A stretch of DNA of 64,000 bases from Pseudomonas rustica (GCF_018336155.1 NZ_JAGYHF010000013.1:1-64000); one strand, 5' to 3'; counted from the stretch's first letter, positions 16,025 to 25,808 are shown. A program made the numbers and translations. Notes: generated from the letters alone by a model not told the origin.

Positions 16025-16210
16025 CTACGGGCCACTGTAATGAATGAGCAACGCGATAAACGCCACGAATGGCGCGAACAGAATCACCCCGCCCACCGCG
16101 ACCGCCCAGCCCCAGGCAAAGCCGCTCTCGCCCTTGAAGCGGCCACCGCTGAGCAATCTCAGCACAAACACGCCGATGCGATGGGCTATCAGATCCAGGA
16201 TGAAGTCCAT
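16025..16210 (-). CDS. Small membrane protein (61 aa)
   Basis: A 61-residue protein with a glycine-rich middle (LSGGRFKGESGFAWGWAVA) and a C-terminal hydrophobic helix of about 25 residues ending LLIHYSGP. The first 20 residues may form a second, amphipathic helix. The ATG at 16210 is preceded by ACGAGG. The upstream gene stops one base before it, so both genes are almost certainly translated from one message. Function unknown. Confidence 0.72.
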   Translation of the reverse strand: MDFILDLIAHRIGVFVLRLLSGGRFKGESGFAWGWAVAVGGVILFAPFVAFIALLIHYSGP

Positions 16211-16211
16211 T

Positions 16212-16559
16212 TTATCCTCGTGCGGCCACCGCACGCTGTTGTGAAATAGGCATCAGCACCGGATCGCTGTCTTCGGTATGCGAATAAACAAACCAGCGGT
16301 CAGGCGGATCGTGAAGAATTCGGTGGACTTCAAACGGTCTTTTTCCACCTTTGCTTCGGTAGCCCAACCGGGTGTGATCTTTGTGGATCTGCACATTCTC
16401 AATACCGTGCTGCGCTATGGTTTTGCTAAATTCTTCGTCGATGCGTTTTCTATTACGGCGCTGGTGATTGACGTGCGCGCGGTATATCGCCAGGCACAAC
16501 ACGCTGAACGTCAGAATGAGGAGCCAGAGCCAGAGCGGGTTCCCGATAGGTTTATGCAT
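16212..16559 (-). CDS. Membrane-anchored hypothetical protein (115 aa)
   Basis: One N-terminal membrane helix (PLWLWLLILTFSVLCLAIY, about residues 8-26) is followed by a basic cytosolic stretch (NHQRRNRKR) and a soluble domain of about 80 residues that contains RPFEVHRILHDPPDRWFVYSHTEDSDP. I do not recognise the domain. The open frame continues upstream to 16994 across tspO, but the ATG at 16559 begins exactly before the membrane helix, so it is preferred although its ribosome-binding site is weak. It precedes the 61-residue membrane protein gene. Confidence 0.7.
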   Translation of the reverse strand: MHKPIGNPLWLWLLILTFSVLCLAIYRAHVNHQRRNRKRIDEEFSKTIAQHGIENVQIHKDHTRLGYRSKGGKRPFEVHRILHDPPDRWFVYSHTEDSDPVLMPISQQRAVAARG

Positions 16560-16724
16560 TGTGCTTAGCAATCCCAAACAATATCCCTGCGCTGAGCGTA
16601 GCTGACCCGCCAGTGCTTGAACCGCAGACAATTCCAAACTTTTCGTCACGCCAGGCGTCTTCTCTCTAACACGGCCAACTCGGCCCTCCTCCCCTAACCA
16701 GCTGATCACAGCTAAGGACTGGCG

Positions 16725-17165
16725 ATGACTCTGTTCATTTTTCTTCTGGCCTGCGCGGCGGCGGCAACCACCGGTGTGATTTTCAAACCGGGCGAATGGT
16801 ATGCGTCGCTGAACAAACCGCGTTTCACCCCGCCCAACTGGGCATTTCCGCTGGCATGGACGGTGATTTATCTGTTGCTGGCCTGGGCCGGTTACCGCTT
16901 GACGCTGATTCCTGGCAGTCAGGTGGTTTTGGCGTTGTGGGCGGCGCAGATCGCGCTGAATACGCTGTGGACGCCGGTGTTCTTCGGCGCGCATCAGGTG
17001 TTGGCGGCGATGGTGATTCTGGTGCTGCTGTGGCTGGTGGTGGCGGTAATGGTGGTGATGGCGCTGCGGCTGGATGTGATCACTGGTTTGATTCTGTTTC
17101 CGTACCTCGTGTGGTTGTGCGTGGCGGCGGCGCTGAATTTCTCCATTCTGCGTAATAACCGTTGA
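16725..17165 (+). CDS. tspO: TspO/MBR-family tryptophan-rich sensory protein
   Basis: TspO proteins are five-helix membrane proteins that bind porphyrins and have been linked to oxidative and envelope stress responses. This 146-residue protein has five hydrophobic segments and the family motif KPRFTPPNWAFPLAWTVIYLL, with ALNTLWTPVFFG and YLVWLCVAAALNFSILRNN typical of the later helices. AAGGA seven bases upstream supports the ATG. It overlaps the following esterase gene by one base (TGATG), indicating translational coupling. Confidence 0.92.
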   Translation: MTLFIFLLACAAAATTGVIFKPGEWYASLNKPRFTPPNWAFPLAWTVIYLLLAWAGYRLTLIPGSQVVLALWAAQIALNTLWTPVFFGAHQVLAAMVILVLLWLVVAVMVVMALRLDVITGLILFPYLVWLCVAAALNFSILRNNR

Positions 17166-18199
17166 TGGGCGGCTTCAGGTCGACTCGAAAAGCACCGTGG
17201 CCGCAGGGCGAGCGGGAGTTGGCGGAGGTGCACGCCTTCAATAAAAAACTCGCCTGGTTGCCGCGCTTCCGCATTCGTAATCGATTCACGCCGCGGCTGA
17301 TTCAGGCGTTGTTGCGGGTCAGTCAGGTGGGCGGCGGCGCGAAGCAATTGCGTCAACACGGCCTGACGGCTGAGCGAAGAATGATTAGCAGTGGCAGCGT
17401 CGCGGTGCCGGTTCGGATCATCCGCCCCAAAGGCCAGCCGAAAGGTGTGGTGCTGGATTTTCATGGCGGCGGTTGGGTCATCGGCAACGCGCAGATGAAC
17501 GACACCTTCAACATCGCCATGGTCAACACCTGCGACGTCGCGGTGGTGTCGGTCGATTATCGTCTGGCCGTGTCGACGCCGATTGATGGCCTGCTCGAGG
17601 ACTGTCTGAACGCCGCACGCTGGTTGCTCAATGAGGACGAGTTTGCCGACCTGCCGGTTATCGTCGTCGGCGAATCGGCGGGCGGTCATCTGGCTGCAGC
17701 GACTTTGCTGGCACTGAAACAGTCACCGCCATTGCTGCAACGAATCTGCGGGGCGCTGTTGTACTACGGCGTTTATGACCTGACGGGAACGCCGAGTGTG
17801 CGCAATGCGCGGGCAGATACGCTGGTGCTGGACGGGCCGGGGATGGTTGAAGCGCTGCGCATGCTGACGCCGGACATGAGCGATGAACAACGCCGTCAGT
17901 CGCCACTTTCACCGCTCTACGGCGATTTCAACGGTATGCCGCCGGCGTTGCTGTTTGCCGGTGAACTGGATCCTCTGCGTGACGACACGCTCGACATCGC
18001 TGAACGCTGGATCAAATCGGCGCCGGTCGAGGTGTACCTGCTGCCTTCCTCGCCGCACGGTTTCATTCACTTTCCGACAGCGTTTGCGCAGAGTGTGCTG
18101 GCGTACAGTCGTGAGTGGATCACGGCGCGGATCGCGGATGGCGCCGCCGATGTAGAGGGCATCGCAAGCTATCCCGCAACACAACGAACAACACCGTAA
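17165..18199 (+). CDS. Alpha/beta hydrolase, hormone-sensitive-lipase (GDXG) type
   Basis: A 344-residue esterase-like enzyme. The oxyanion motif HGGGW follows VVLDF, the nucleophile is in GESAGG, and the acid and histidine are in LDPLRDD and SSPHGFIHF. These are the HSL-family hallmarks, so it should cleave short-chain esters; the natural substrate is unknown. The N-terminal 90 residues form a cap. Its ATG at 17165 shares one base with the tspO stop, so it is the second gene of a two-gene unit. A REPIN follows immediately. Confidence 0.87.
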   Translation: MGGFRSTRKAPWPQGERELAEVHAFNKKLAWLPRFRIRNRFTPRLIQALLRVSQVGGGAKQLRQHGLTAERRMISSGSVAVPVRIIRPKGQPKGVVLDFHGGGWVIGNAQMNDTFNIAMVNTCDVAVVSVDYRLAVSTPIDGLLEDCLNAARWLLNEDEFADLPVIVVGESAGGHLAAATLLALKQSPPLLQRICGALLYYGVYDLTGTPSVRNARADTLVLDGPGMVEALRMLTPDMSDEQRRQSPLSPLYGDFNGMPPALLFAGELDPLRDDTLDIAERWIKSAPVEVYLLPSSPHGFIHFPTAFAQSVLAYSREWITARIADGAADVEGIASYPATQRTTP

Positions 18200-18200
18200 T

Positions 18201-18309
18201 TGTGGCGAGGGAGCTTGCTCCCGCTGGACTGCGCAGCAGGCTCCTGCTCTTCGGAATTGAAAAGCGAGGGCCGCTACGCGCCCCAGCGGGAGCAAGCTCC
18301 CTCGCCACA
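18201..18309. repeat. REPIN (GTGGCGAGGGAGCTTGCTCCC type)
   Basis: Long inverted arms at both ends (GTGGCGAGGGAGCTTGCTCC and its complement) separate the convergent esterase and binding-protein genes. Confidence 0.85.
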
Positions 18310-18330
18310 GGTAATGTTTCATCAATAGAT

Positions 18331-19431
18331 TCAGGTGCCGCTTTTAACTTTGCTCCACACCCGCGTACGCACCCGTTCGATCTTCAGCGGCAATGGCTGC
18401 GAAGGAAAAAGCGTCGCCAGTGTCGCGGCTGGCGGATAGATGTCCGGATTGTTCCGCAGGTTCTCATTGACGAAGGCCAGCGCCGTTTTGTTGCCATTCG
18501 GATAGCTCAGGTAGTTCGTGCTTTTCGCAATGACCTCGGGGCGCAGCATGTAATTGATGAATTGCATGCCCTGCTCCGGGTGCGGCGCATCCTTCAGCAA
18601 CACCAGGTTTTCAATCCACACCGACGAGCCTTCGCGCGGAATGCGATAGGCCAGTTGTCGGCCATTCTTCGCCCGCTCGGCGCTGGTTTTCGCGTCGTAC
18701 ACGCCGCCCGACCAGGCGACCACCGCGCAGATGTTGCCGTTGGCCAGATCGGTGATAAAGCGTGACGAGTCGAAATAGGTGATGTACGGGCGGATTTTCA
18801 GCAGCAGCGCTTCGGCTTTTTCGTAGTCGGCGGGGTTGGTGCTGTCCGGCGGCAGGCCGAGGTAGTGCAAGGTGATCGGGATGATCTCGCTCGGCGAGTC
18901 GAGCATCGCCACGCCGCACTGGCTGAGCTTCTTGATGTTTTCTTCCTTGAAGATCAGATCCCAGGAATCCGCTGGCGTCTCGTCACCGAAGATTTTCTTC
19001 ACCTGATCGACGTCGTATCCAATCCCCGTGGTGCCCCACAGATACGGGATCGAGTAGCGGTTGCCGGGATCGTTTTGCGCGACTTTGGCGAGAATGTCCG
19101 GATCGAGGTTCGAGCGATTGCTCAACTGACTGTTGTCGAGTTCCTTCAAGACGCCGGCCTTGATCAGGTTGGGCAACGCGCTGTTGGTCACCACAGCGAC
19201 GTCGTAGCCGCTGCGGCCGACCATCAATTTGCTTTGCATGACATCGGCGCTGTCGAAGGTGTCGAGCAGCATCGGTGTGCCGGTCTCTTTCTCGAAGTCT
19301 TTTGGCGCTTCCGGCGCGATGAAGTCGTACCAGTTGTAGAAGTTCACCGTGGGGCCCTGCGCCGAACTGACGGCCGCCACCAAGCCGCAAACGGTGAACA
19401 CGCCAAGGTGCAGCAAACGCTTGAGTTTCAT
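18331..19431 (-). CDS. PotF-like polyamine ABC transporter substrate-binding protein
   Basis: A 366-residue periplasmic binding protein with signal peptide (to about residue 24, VSSAQG) and the PotF-family features VNFYNWYDFIAPE, FEKETGTPMLLDTFDSADVM, SKLMVGRSGYDVAVV and NNPDIYPPAATL. It is a clear paralogue of the binding protein at 5295. Likely ligands are putrescine or another amine. It lies upstream of the boundary at 19432-19501; the nitrilase-family gene precedes it in the same direction 70 bases away, so the amidase is transcribed first. No permease or ATPase genes accompany it. Confidence 0.9.
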   Translation of the reverse strand: MKLKRLLHLGVFTVCGLVAAVSSAQGPTVNFYNWYDFIAPEAPKDFEKETGTPMLLDTFDSADVMQSKLMVGRSGYDVAVVTNSALPNLIKAGVLKELDNSQLSNRSNLDPDILAKVAQNDPGNRYSIPYLWGTTGIGYDVDQVKKIFGDETPADSWDLIFKEENIKKLSQCGVAMLDSPSEIIPITLHYLGLPPDSTNPADYEKAEALLLKIRPYITYFDSSRFITDLANGNICAVVAWSGGVYDAKTSAERAKNGRQLAYRIPREGSSVWIENLVLLKDAPHPEQGMQFINYMLRPEVIAKSTNYLSYPNGNKTALAFVNENLRNNPDIYPPAATLATLFPSQPLPLKIERVRTRVWSKVKSGT

Positions 19432-19501
19432 AGGAGCTCCTGGGGAATCGGCCAGCGCTTGGCCGTTCGCCGCGACATTGTTGTTATGGATAGCGCAAGG
19501 T

Positions 19502-20314
19502 TCAGGGGATCAGCAGCTCGCGGCGACCGTCCGGGTGTTCGGTGATGTCAGCGGCGAGTTTCAAACGTTTCTCGGCGCGATAGTCGTAGAGCGAGCGGGC
19601 CGGGGCGATGCGCGTCATGTCCAGTTCAATGACATGCCGGCATTCCTCCGCGCCGGCTTCAAACAGACGCTGGCCGAACGGATCGACGACGGTGCTGCCG
19701 CCGGCAAACACTTCGCCAACGCCATCGCCGACGCGATTGACCATGGCGGCGAACAGCTGATTTTCCTGAGCTCGGGCGGCCACGGCGGTGTGGTGAACGT
19801 GGCCGTAAGGCTGCATGTTGCCGTCGGTGATCAGGATCAGTTCGGCGCCGAGCGCGGCCAGTGCGCAGGCGCTTTCCGGGAACTCGATGTCGTAGCAAAT
19901 CAACAACCCGATGCGCACGCCGCGCCATTGCACGGTGGCGAAGCGGTCGCCGGGCAACACCAGTTCAGGCTCGCCAACCCATAGATGGGTTTTGCGATAA
20001 CTCAGGGCAATGCCTTCTGGGGTAATGAACAGCGTGGTGTTGTAGAGGCGCTCGCCGTCGCGTTCGATCAGGCCAACGACCACCGCGATATCGCATTCGC
20101 GGGCGGCGGTGCAAATCGTCTGCACGTTTGGCCCGCTGAGGTTTTCAGCGAGTTGGGCAATGTTGTCATGGCCGAGAAAACCGGTGAGGTACGCCTCGGG
20201 AAACACCACGATGTCGGTGTCCGGCTGGCAGTCGGCGATCGTTTGCAGAATGCGTTGCAGATTGTGCGCAGCGTCGCCATCGCGTCCTGCCAGCTGTACG
20301 AGTTCTAGTTTCAT
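19502..20314 (-). CDS. Carbon-nitrogen hydrolase (nitrilase superfamily amidase)
   Basis: A 270-residue cytosolic amidase of the nitrilase superfamily. The Glu-Lys-Cys triad is visible: Glu in VVFPEAYLTGF (about residue 39), Lys in SYRKTHLW (about 109) and Cys in IGLLICYDIEFPE (about 143). The layout resembles 5-aminopentanamidase (DavA) and N-carbamoylputrescine amidases, and the neighbouring PotF-like protein favours an omega-amide or amine-derived substrate. That link is inference. The ATG gives the expected MKLELVQLAG start. A single REP arm lies upstream at 20448. Confidence 0.88.
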   Translation of the reverse strand: MKLELVQLAGRDGDAAHNLQRILQTIADCQPDTDIVVFPEAYLTGFLGHDNIAQLAENLSGPNVQTICTAARECDIAVVVGLIERDGERLYNTTLFITPEGIALSYRKTHLWVGEPELVLPGDRFATVQWRGVRIGLLICYDIEFPESACALAALGAELILITDGNMQPYGHVHHTAVAARAQENQLFAAMVNRVGDGVGEVFAGGSTVVDPFGQRLFEAGAEECRHVIELDMTRIAPARSLYDYRAEKRLKLAADITEHPDGRRELLIP

Positions 20315-20447
20315 TGTCAGACCTTTCGGAATATAGCGTCCTGGCCAGGAAGCAAGGCTTTGTCAAAGGTGCGACCAGTATGCGGATCGTGGCGAAACTT
20401 CCTATCACGCTGAGGGAGTACCCCCAAAGGGTTAGATGCCGATCCAA

Positions 20448-20478
20448 GTAGGAGCTGCCGAAGGCTGCGATCTTTTGA
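20448..20478. repeat. Single REP arm (GTAGGAGCTGCCGAAGGC type)
   Basis: One unpaired arm of the family found as inverted pairs at 1066 and 7381, in the gap between divergent genes at 20314 and 20534. Confidence 0.7.
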
Positions 20479-20533
20479 TTCACCCAACACCCGGCTATGA
20501 TCCGACGTGCCCCTCTGCCAAGAATCAGCCCCT

Positions 20534-21037
20534 ATGCCCGCCACACAGACCCGCCCTACCCCCGCGCCCTTGCTGCAACCCGGAGAAACCGTGGTGCTGT
20601 TCGATGGCGTGTGCAAACTGTGCAACGGCTGGGCGCGTTTCTTGATTCGTCATGATCAGCAACGCCGCGTGCGGCTGGCGGCGGTGCAATCGCCCGAGGG
20701 TCAGGCGCTGCTGGCATGGGCGGGTTTGCCGATTGATCAGTTCGACACCATGGCGGTGATTCGTGACCGGCATTACTGGGAACGTTCGGAGGCCTTTTTC
20801 GAAGTCATCAGCCAGTTACCCGGGCGCTGGCAACCGCTAAGGCTGTTGCGCATCTTCCCGCGTGCGTTACGCGATTGGGCCTACGACCGCATTGCGCGCA
20901 ATCGCTATCGATTATTCGGCAAGTACGACACCTGCCTGTTGCCCAGTGCCGATCACGAACGGCGTTTCCTCAAAGCCTTCAACGCAGGCGTAACCCACCG
21001 CATCCCGTTATCGAAGGATATTCAAAAGCCTTATTAA
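20534..21037 (+). CDS. DCC-family (DUF393) thiol-disulfide oxidoreductase-like protein
   Basis: A 167-residue member of the DUF393 family, named for a DxxCxxC motif; here FDGVCKLCNGW near residue 30. These thioredoxin-fold-like proteins are presumed redox-active but no reaction is established. The later segments HYWERSEAFFEVISQLPG and RIFPRALRDWAYDRIARNRYRLFGK, with the final CLLP, are the family's second half. The ATG at 20534 gives a short proline-rich N-terminus; a start at 20507 is open. It precedes the thioesterase gene by about 70 bases. Confidence 0.88.
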   Translation: MPATQTRPTPAPLLQPGETVVLFDGVCKLCNGWARFLIRHDQQRRVRLAAVQSPEGQALLAWAGLPIDQFDTMAVIRDRHYWERSEAFFEVISQLPGRWQPLRLLRIFPRALRDWAYDRIARNRYRLFGKYDTCLLPSADHERRFLKAFNAGVTHRIPLSKDIQKPY

Positions 21038-21109
21038 CCCGCACAAACCTTGGTTTCTGCCGCTGAGCCGCTATACCCAGTGACTCATGTCACGACAAGG
21101 ATCAATACC

Positions 21110-21553
21110 ATGGAAGATTTCACCGCCAGCAACCCCGATTACGACAAGCACGTGCCCGCCGCTGTGCTCAGCATGCCGGCGGCGAAACTGCTGGGTTTTC
21201 ACTTTAATTACCTGAAACCGGGTCATTGTGAAATCGAGCAGCCGACGCGCAAAGAACTCACTCAGCACAACGGCTTTTTCCAGGGCGGAATCATTGGAGC
21301 GCTGGCAGACTTTGCCGGTGGTTCGGCGGCGGGCACATTGCTGCCGCCGGGCTGGATCAACATGACCACGGATTTTACGGTCAAGTTGATCGCCCCGGCC
21401 GACGGCGAAAAACTGCTCGCCCGAGGGCGGGTGATCAATGCGTCGAACAACACCACCGTGGCGGCGGCTGATCTGTTTGCGGTCAAGGATGGCAAGGAAA
21501 CACTCTGCGCCACGGCGCTGGTGACCATGCGCAATCTGCCGTACAAGGGCTGA
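21110..21553 (+). CDS. PaaI-family hotdog thioesterase
   Basis: A 147-residue acyl-CoA thioesterase of the PaaI/4HBT hotdog family. The motif HNGFFQGGIIGALADFAGG contains the hotdog helix with the conserved Asn-Gly and Gly-rich start, and TTDFTVKLIAPADGEKLLARG follows as the next strands. Such enzymes hydrolyse phenylacetyl-, medium-chain or other acyl-CoAs. AAGGATC precedes the ATG at 21110; an in-frame extension upstream is not homologous. Probably in one unit with the DCC-family gene. Confidence 0.88.
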   Translation: MEDFTASNPDYDKHVPAAVLSMPAAKLLGFHFNYLKPGHCEIEQPTRKELTQHNGFFQGGIIGALADFAGGSAAGTLLPPGWINMTTDFTVKLIAPADGEKLLARGRVINASNNTTVAAADLFAVKDGKETLCATALVTMRNLPYKG

Positions 21554-21594
21554 TCACAGCGCCCGTGCCGCCAGATGCGGTCTAGGCTCGGTAC

Positions 21595-21903
21595 CTCTGT
21601 GGCAGGTCTACCGCTTTCGCGAGCAAGCTCAGCTCCTACAGTTTTGTGGTGTAGGCGGATTTTGTAAACGACGCAGCACCCTGTGGGAGCCGGGCTTGCC
21701 CGCGATGACGGAGGCAGGTTCGGCATCTCTGTGGCAGGTCTACCGCTTTCGCGAGCAAGCTCGGCTCCTACAGTTTTGTGGTGTAGCCGGATTTTGTGAA
21801 CGACGATAATCCCTGTGGGAGCCGGGCTTGCCCGCGAAGGCGATAGCACATTCAGCATCATTGTTGCAGGACGACCGCTTTCGCGAGCAAGCCCGCTCCC
21901 ACA
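21595..21903. repeat. REP cluster with a 132-bp repeating unit (about 2.4 copies)
   Basis: CTCTGTGGCAGGTCTACCGC starts at 21595 and 21727, with a degenerate third copy at 21859, so arms and spacer have been amplified together. Arms alternate CGCGAGCAAGCTCAGCTCC and GGGAGCCGGGCTTGCCCGC. The 361-base gap 21554-21914 between convergent genes contains nothing else. Confidence 0.88.
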
Positions 21904-21914
21904 GTGGGTGTACG

Positions 21915-24900
21915 CTAAAAATTAATCTTGAACCCCAACATAGCGTCGTACCCATGACTGTCGCCATCAAACCCTTGGCGATACCCCGCCGAAGCGGTAA
22001 ACGTCGTGCGCCGATTCGCCTGATAATCCACCCCGACATTCACTTCGCCCCACGTGCCCTGAATATCCGACTCGAACGGGATGTAGCCCGTCTCCGAAGA
22101 AAACTCGGTCTTCGGCTGCCCTTTGAATTCGTGCCAGACACTCGGCCGAATCCACGCATTGGTGCGCCGTGCGCTTTTGTCGACGCCTTCGGTGTCCCAA
22201 TCCTTGGCGATGCGCACACCCGCGCGGCCAATCAATGAGTCGACGTCGCGGAAGCGGATTTTTGCGCCGGCGTCGTCGCTGCTATCGAGGTCGACGTAGC
22301 TGTAGATCGCCTGCAATTGCGGTTCGATGTACCAGTTTTTGTCGAACTTATACGGGTAGCCGTTCTCCAGCGAAGCGGTGTAGCCCCAGCCACGGGTTTT
22401 CAGTTTCGGCAGGTTGCTCGGCTTGGCTTCGACGTCGAAGCGATTGACCTGGAACACGCCATCCAGATACCAACCGGACGGGCCGAAGTGCGTCCAGTAG
22501 GCGCCCAAACCATAAGCACGCAAGGTGTCCTCCCCGGCATTACGACGGGTGTAATGGCTGACGCCCGCGTCGATGGTGCCCGCCGACAGCGAGATACCGG
22601 ACTGCTCATGACTGCCGTCGGTTCTGACTTTGCGATAGAGGTCAGTGCCGACCTGAAATGCTGTCAGGTCATAGTTATATTCCGGTGTGTTGCCCAGGGC
22701 GTTTTTGCGATCGCCATCCTGCTTGCCGCTGCGATAAATCACCCGGCCCCAGCCCATGGACGGTGTCGTCGTCGATTCATCTTCCTTGGGCAGTGGATCG
22801 CCGGCGTTCAGGCGTTCTTCGCCCACGCGCTCGTGCAGGGTGTCGACCATCGTCCGCCCGTAAACCAGCGCCAATGCGGGTACCGCGCCGTACAGAGAAA
22901 CTTCCGGGCGATAGTTGGGCACCGGGGCAGGTGAAGGTGCAGGTGTTGGATCGGGGTCTGGCGTCGGGTCGGGATCGGGCGTTGGATCCGGATCTGGAGG
23001 CGTCGGAGGCGCAGGCGGCTCTGGCGGCCCATCCGGCACGGGCGCATCGGAACGCAGAAACCAGCTGTTGCGCGCGCTGCCATCATCGCCGCCCTGCTGC
23101 AGGCGATACTCATACGGCCCGGCGACCACGCGGCTCGCCAGGCGAAACGCGTTGGCATCACCGGCCCCGGCGCTGTTGTTGAGCGCCTCGACCACCGCGA
23201 TACCGTTGCCCTGCGTCACCGCGCCCTGCCCGCCGACATTGCGCACCGCAAGCCCCGTGGCGCCGCCGCTGCCGGTCGCGATCGAGTCGACCACCAACAT
23301 GTCAGAACGACTGTCGGCACCTCCCGCATTCAGCGTGGTATTGAGCAGCAAGCGACCGCCATTGGAGACAAACACCCCGCCACCGTTAGTGCCCGCAGTT
23401 GAAGCGCCGCTGATCAACAGGACGTTGCCAACCGTGTTGGTCCCGCCCGGAAGATCGAGGGTGCCGCTGTTGGTGAAGCGATTAACGCCAAGCAACTGCC
23501 CCTGCACCGCACCGCCCGCAGTCGGCGTGTTGAACGTCTGCCCAAACGGCAGATACGCACCACTGCTAATGAAATTGACGATACCGCTCGCCGGTTGCTC
23601 TGCCAGGCGGATCACGCCGCTGTTGTCGATACTGTTGGCACCCGAAGTACCGAGGTTGCTGGTCGCCACTCCCCACGTGTCCCGCGTGCCGCTGCCGGTT
23701 GAATCGGTAAAATTGCGCAGCGTCCAGGTGCCGCGGTTGGCCACCGTGCTCGCCGCACTCACAGCGTTCACCGAGCCGGTCATCTGCCCAATGTTGTCGA
23801 GGGTAAATGTCGTGCCGGGCGTGGTCGCATCACCACGCACAGCGACATCGCTGAGCGCACCGATGACCCCGGTGTTGTTCAGCGATTGCGTTGCACCACC
23901 CAAGGCGATACCGCTGCTGTCGGCCCAGCCCCCCTGAATCGTTGCGCTGTTGCTGACGTTGGCAACGCCGCCCTCGGTCAACGCGGCGATGCCCGATGAA
24001 TTCGTCCCTCGCGAGGTGATCGCTCCGCTGTTCGTGACCGAAACATTCGCCGCACCCGACGCTTCAGCCAGAATCCCCTGACTGTTGCTGGCGCCCTGCG
24101 TTTGAATCGAGCCGGTGTTGACGATGGTTTGCGTACCATCGCCGGACAAGGTGCGAATGCCACGCTGCTGATCACCGCGAGCGATCAGTTGCCCGCTATT
24201 GCTGATATTCACCGTGCCCGCGCCCGTGCCGCCGTTGAACGCACTACCGGCAAGAATCGCCGCGCCTGCCCCGTTGACGTCAATCAAGGTGCCGGTGAAC
24301 ACCGCGCTGACATTTCCGCCCAGCGTCAGCGCCTGCAAACCAAAGGAGCCAATGCCACTGCCGTCGCCCGTCCCCGCGTCGGAGTGCGTGATGATCGTGC
24401 CGCTGGCGCTAATGTCGACCGTGCCCGTTGGCGCCTGCGTGGAAGCGTAAATACCGTTCGCATTGCTGTTGAAGGTTTCGATGCGATCGCCAGAATAGTT
24501 GACCCGGACGTTGCCCCCCGTTGAGTCCACCCGAATGCCGCCCGCGCCAAACCCGCTGGCGGTGATGTTGCCGGAGTAATCAATCAACACATTATTCTGT
24601 TCGGCGCTGACGATGATGCCGTAAGCGCGATTGGTGCTCTGCGCGCCGAGCACGGTGAGATCGCCACTGCCCGTGACGGTGACATCGCCGGTACCGCGCT
24701 TGATGATATAGATCGCCCGCGCACCGACATTACTGGCGATGTTGCCGACGTTGATCGACGCATTGTTTTCGATACTGATCGAACCCAGCCCACCAGTATT
24801 GTCGTTGGCATAAATCCCGTGGCCACCGCCGCCAGTGGTGGTGATGGCGCCGTTGTTGACGACATTGATACTGCCAACGGTCGAAATCGCACGAATGCCG

Positions 24901-25808
24901 AAGCCGTTGAGGCCGTCGGTATTGATCGTGCCACTGTTGCTCAGAAGCGTATTGCCAGCGCCGCCTTCAGTGAAGATGCCGAAGGCGTTCATGCCCAGTC
25001 CCTGAACACTGGCCGCATTCAGCACGGTGGTGTTGCCATTGATCGCGCGCGTATGCACCCCGGCGTGATTGCCGACGCCAGCGGTCGGCAAGGTGTCGTC
25101 GATGATCGGCAGACCGGCCGACAGCGCATCGTCGTTGTTCACCAGAATGTTCACCCCGGCACCGACGTTGACGTTGTTGTCGCCGCTGCCCGTGGCCTTC
25201 GTCCAGATTCCGTTACCGCCCAGCAGGGTGATCTGCCCATTGCCCTGGTGGCTGACATTGATCGCCCCGCCGCCGCTGCCGTTGACGTCGATGCCGTCAT
25301 GCTCGTTGCCGACGACCGTGTTGAGGATGTTCAGGGTGGTGCCGGACGTCACCGTCACCGTCGAAGAACCCGCGCCGGCATTGGTGATCGCCAGCGCATC
25401 GAGGCCGCTGCCGCCGATGTTGACGGTATTGATAACGCCATCGACGGTCAGCGTCGCGTTGCCGGTTGTGCCAATGACATTGGAAAACACTGCGTTGGCG
25501 GCGGTCGGTGGTGTGCTGTTGACGGTCGTGCCGCTGAGGCTGAGCGCCGAGTTGCTGTTGTTGCCGCGAACGAGCACCGAGGAGCCAGCCGTGGTGGTGA
25601 TGCTCGTGCCCGCTTGCGTGCTGATCGCAGCGGCGACACCGACGGTCGGCGTGCAGGTTTGCGAGACGTTATAGGCGCCAGCAGCCAGCGGACCACAGGC
25701 CGCGTAAGCATCGGTCAGGGTCAGGGCATTGGCCATGGCAATCAGCAAGGCACTGCGAAGAAAGTGCGGGGCATGCCCGCTGAATGGATACACACAAGCG
25801 CTTTGCAT
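21915..25808 (-). CDS. Autotransporter (type Va secretion) with large repetitive passenger
   Basis: A 1297-residue outer-membrane protein. The signal peptide runs to about residue 37 (TDAYA|ACGP). The passenger (to about 1020) consists of imprecise repeats rich in Gly, Asn, Thr and Ser with few charged residues, as expected for a right-handed beta-helix. A linker of about 45 residues with PDPDPTP repeats follows, then an autotransporter barrel of roughly 270 residues ending in phenylalanine (LGFKINF), as outer-membrane barrels do. AAGGAGG five bases upstream fixes the start at 25808; a longer frame to 25862 is unlikely. It may act in adhesion or aggregation; no protease or esterase motif is seen. 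Confidence 0.9.
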   Translation of the reverse strand: MQSACVYPFSGHAPHFLRSALLIAMANALTLTDAYAACGPLAAGAYNVSQTCTPTVGVAAAISTQAGTSITTTAGSSVLVRGNNSNSALSLSGTTVNSTPPTAANAVFSNVIGTTGNATLTVDGVINTVNIGGSGLDALAITNAGAGSSTVTVTSGTTLNILNTVVGNEHDGIDVNGSGGGAINVSHQGNGQITLLGGNGIWTKATGSGDNNVNVGAGVNILVNNDDALSAGLPIIDDTLPTAGVGNHAGVHTRAINGNTTVLNAASVQGLGMNAFGIFTEGGAGNTLLSNSGTINTDGLNGFGIRAISTVGSINVVNNGAITTTGGGGHGIYANDNTGGLGSISIENNASINVGNIASNVGARAIYIIKRGTGDVTVTGSGDLTVLGAQSTNRAYGIIVSAEQNNVLIDYSGNITASGFGAGGIRVDSTGGNVRVNYSGDRIETFNSNANGIYASTQAPTGTVDISASGTIITHSDAGTGDGSGIGSFGLQALTLGGNVSAVFTGTLIDVNGAGAAILAGSAFNGGTGAGTVNISNSGQLIARGDQQRGIRTLSGDGTQTIVNTGSIQTQGASNSQGILAEASGAANVSVTNSGAITSRGTNSSGIAALTEGGVANVSNSATIQGGWADSSGIALGGATQSLNNTGVIGALSDVAVRGDATTPGTTFTLDNIGQMTGSVNAVSAASTVANRGTWTLRNFTDSTGSGTRDTWGVATSNLGTSGANSIDNSGVIRLAEQPASGIVNFISSGAYLPFGQTFNTPTAGGAVQGQLLGVNRFTNSGTLDLPGGTNTVGNVLLISGASTAGTNGGGVFVSNGGRLLLNTTLNAGGADSRSDMLVVDSIATGSGGATGLAVRNVGGQGAVTQGNGIAVVEALNNSAGAGDANAFRLASRVVAGPYEYRLQQGGDDGSARNSWFLRSDAPVPDGPPEPPAPPTPPDPDPTPDPDPTPDPDPTPAPSPAPVPNYRPEVSLYGAVPALALVYGRTMVDTLHERVGEERLNAGDPLPKEDESTTTPSMGWGRVIYRSGKQDGDRKNALGNTPEYNYDLTAFQVGTDLYRKVRTDGSHEQSGISLSAGTIDAGVSHYTRRNAGEDTLRAYGLGAYWTHFGPSGWYLDGVFQVNRFDVEAKPSNLPKLKTRGWGYTASLENGYPYKFDKNWYIEPQLQAIYSYVDLDSSDDAGAKIRFRDVDSLIGRAGVRIAKDWDTEGVDKSARRTNAWIRPSVWHEFKGQPKTEFSSETGYIPFESDIQGTWGEVNVGVDYQANRRTTFTASAGYRQGFDGDSHGYDAMLGFKINF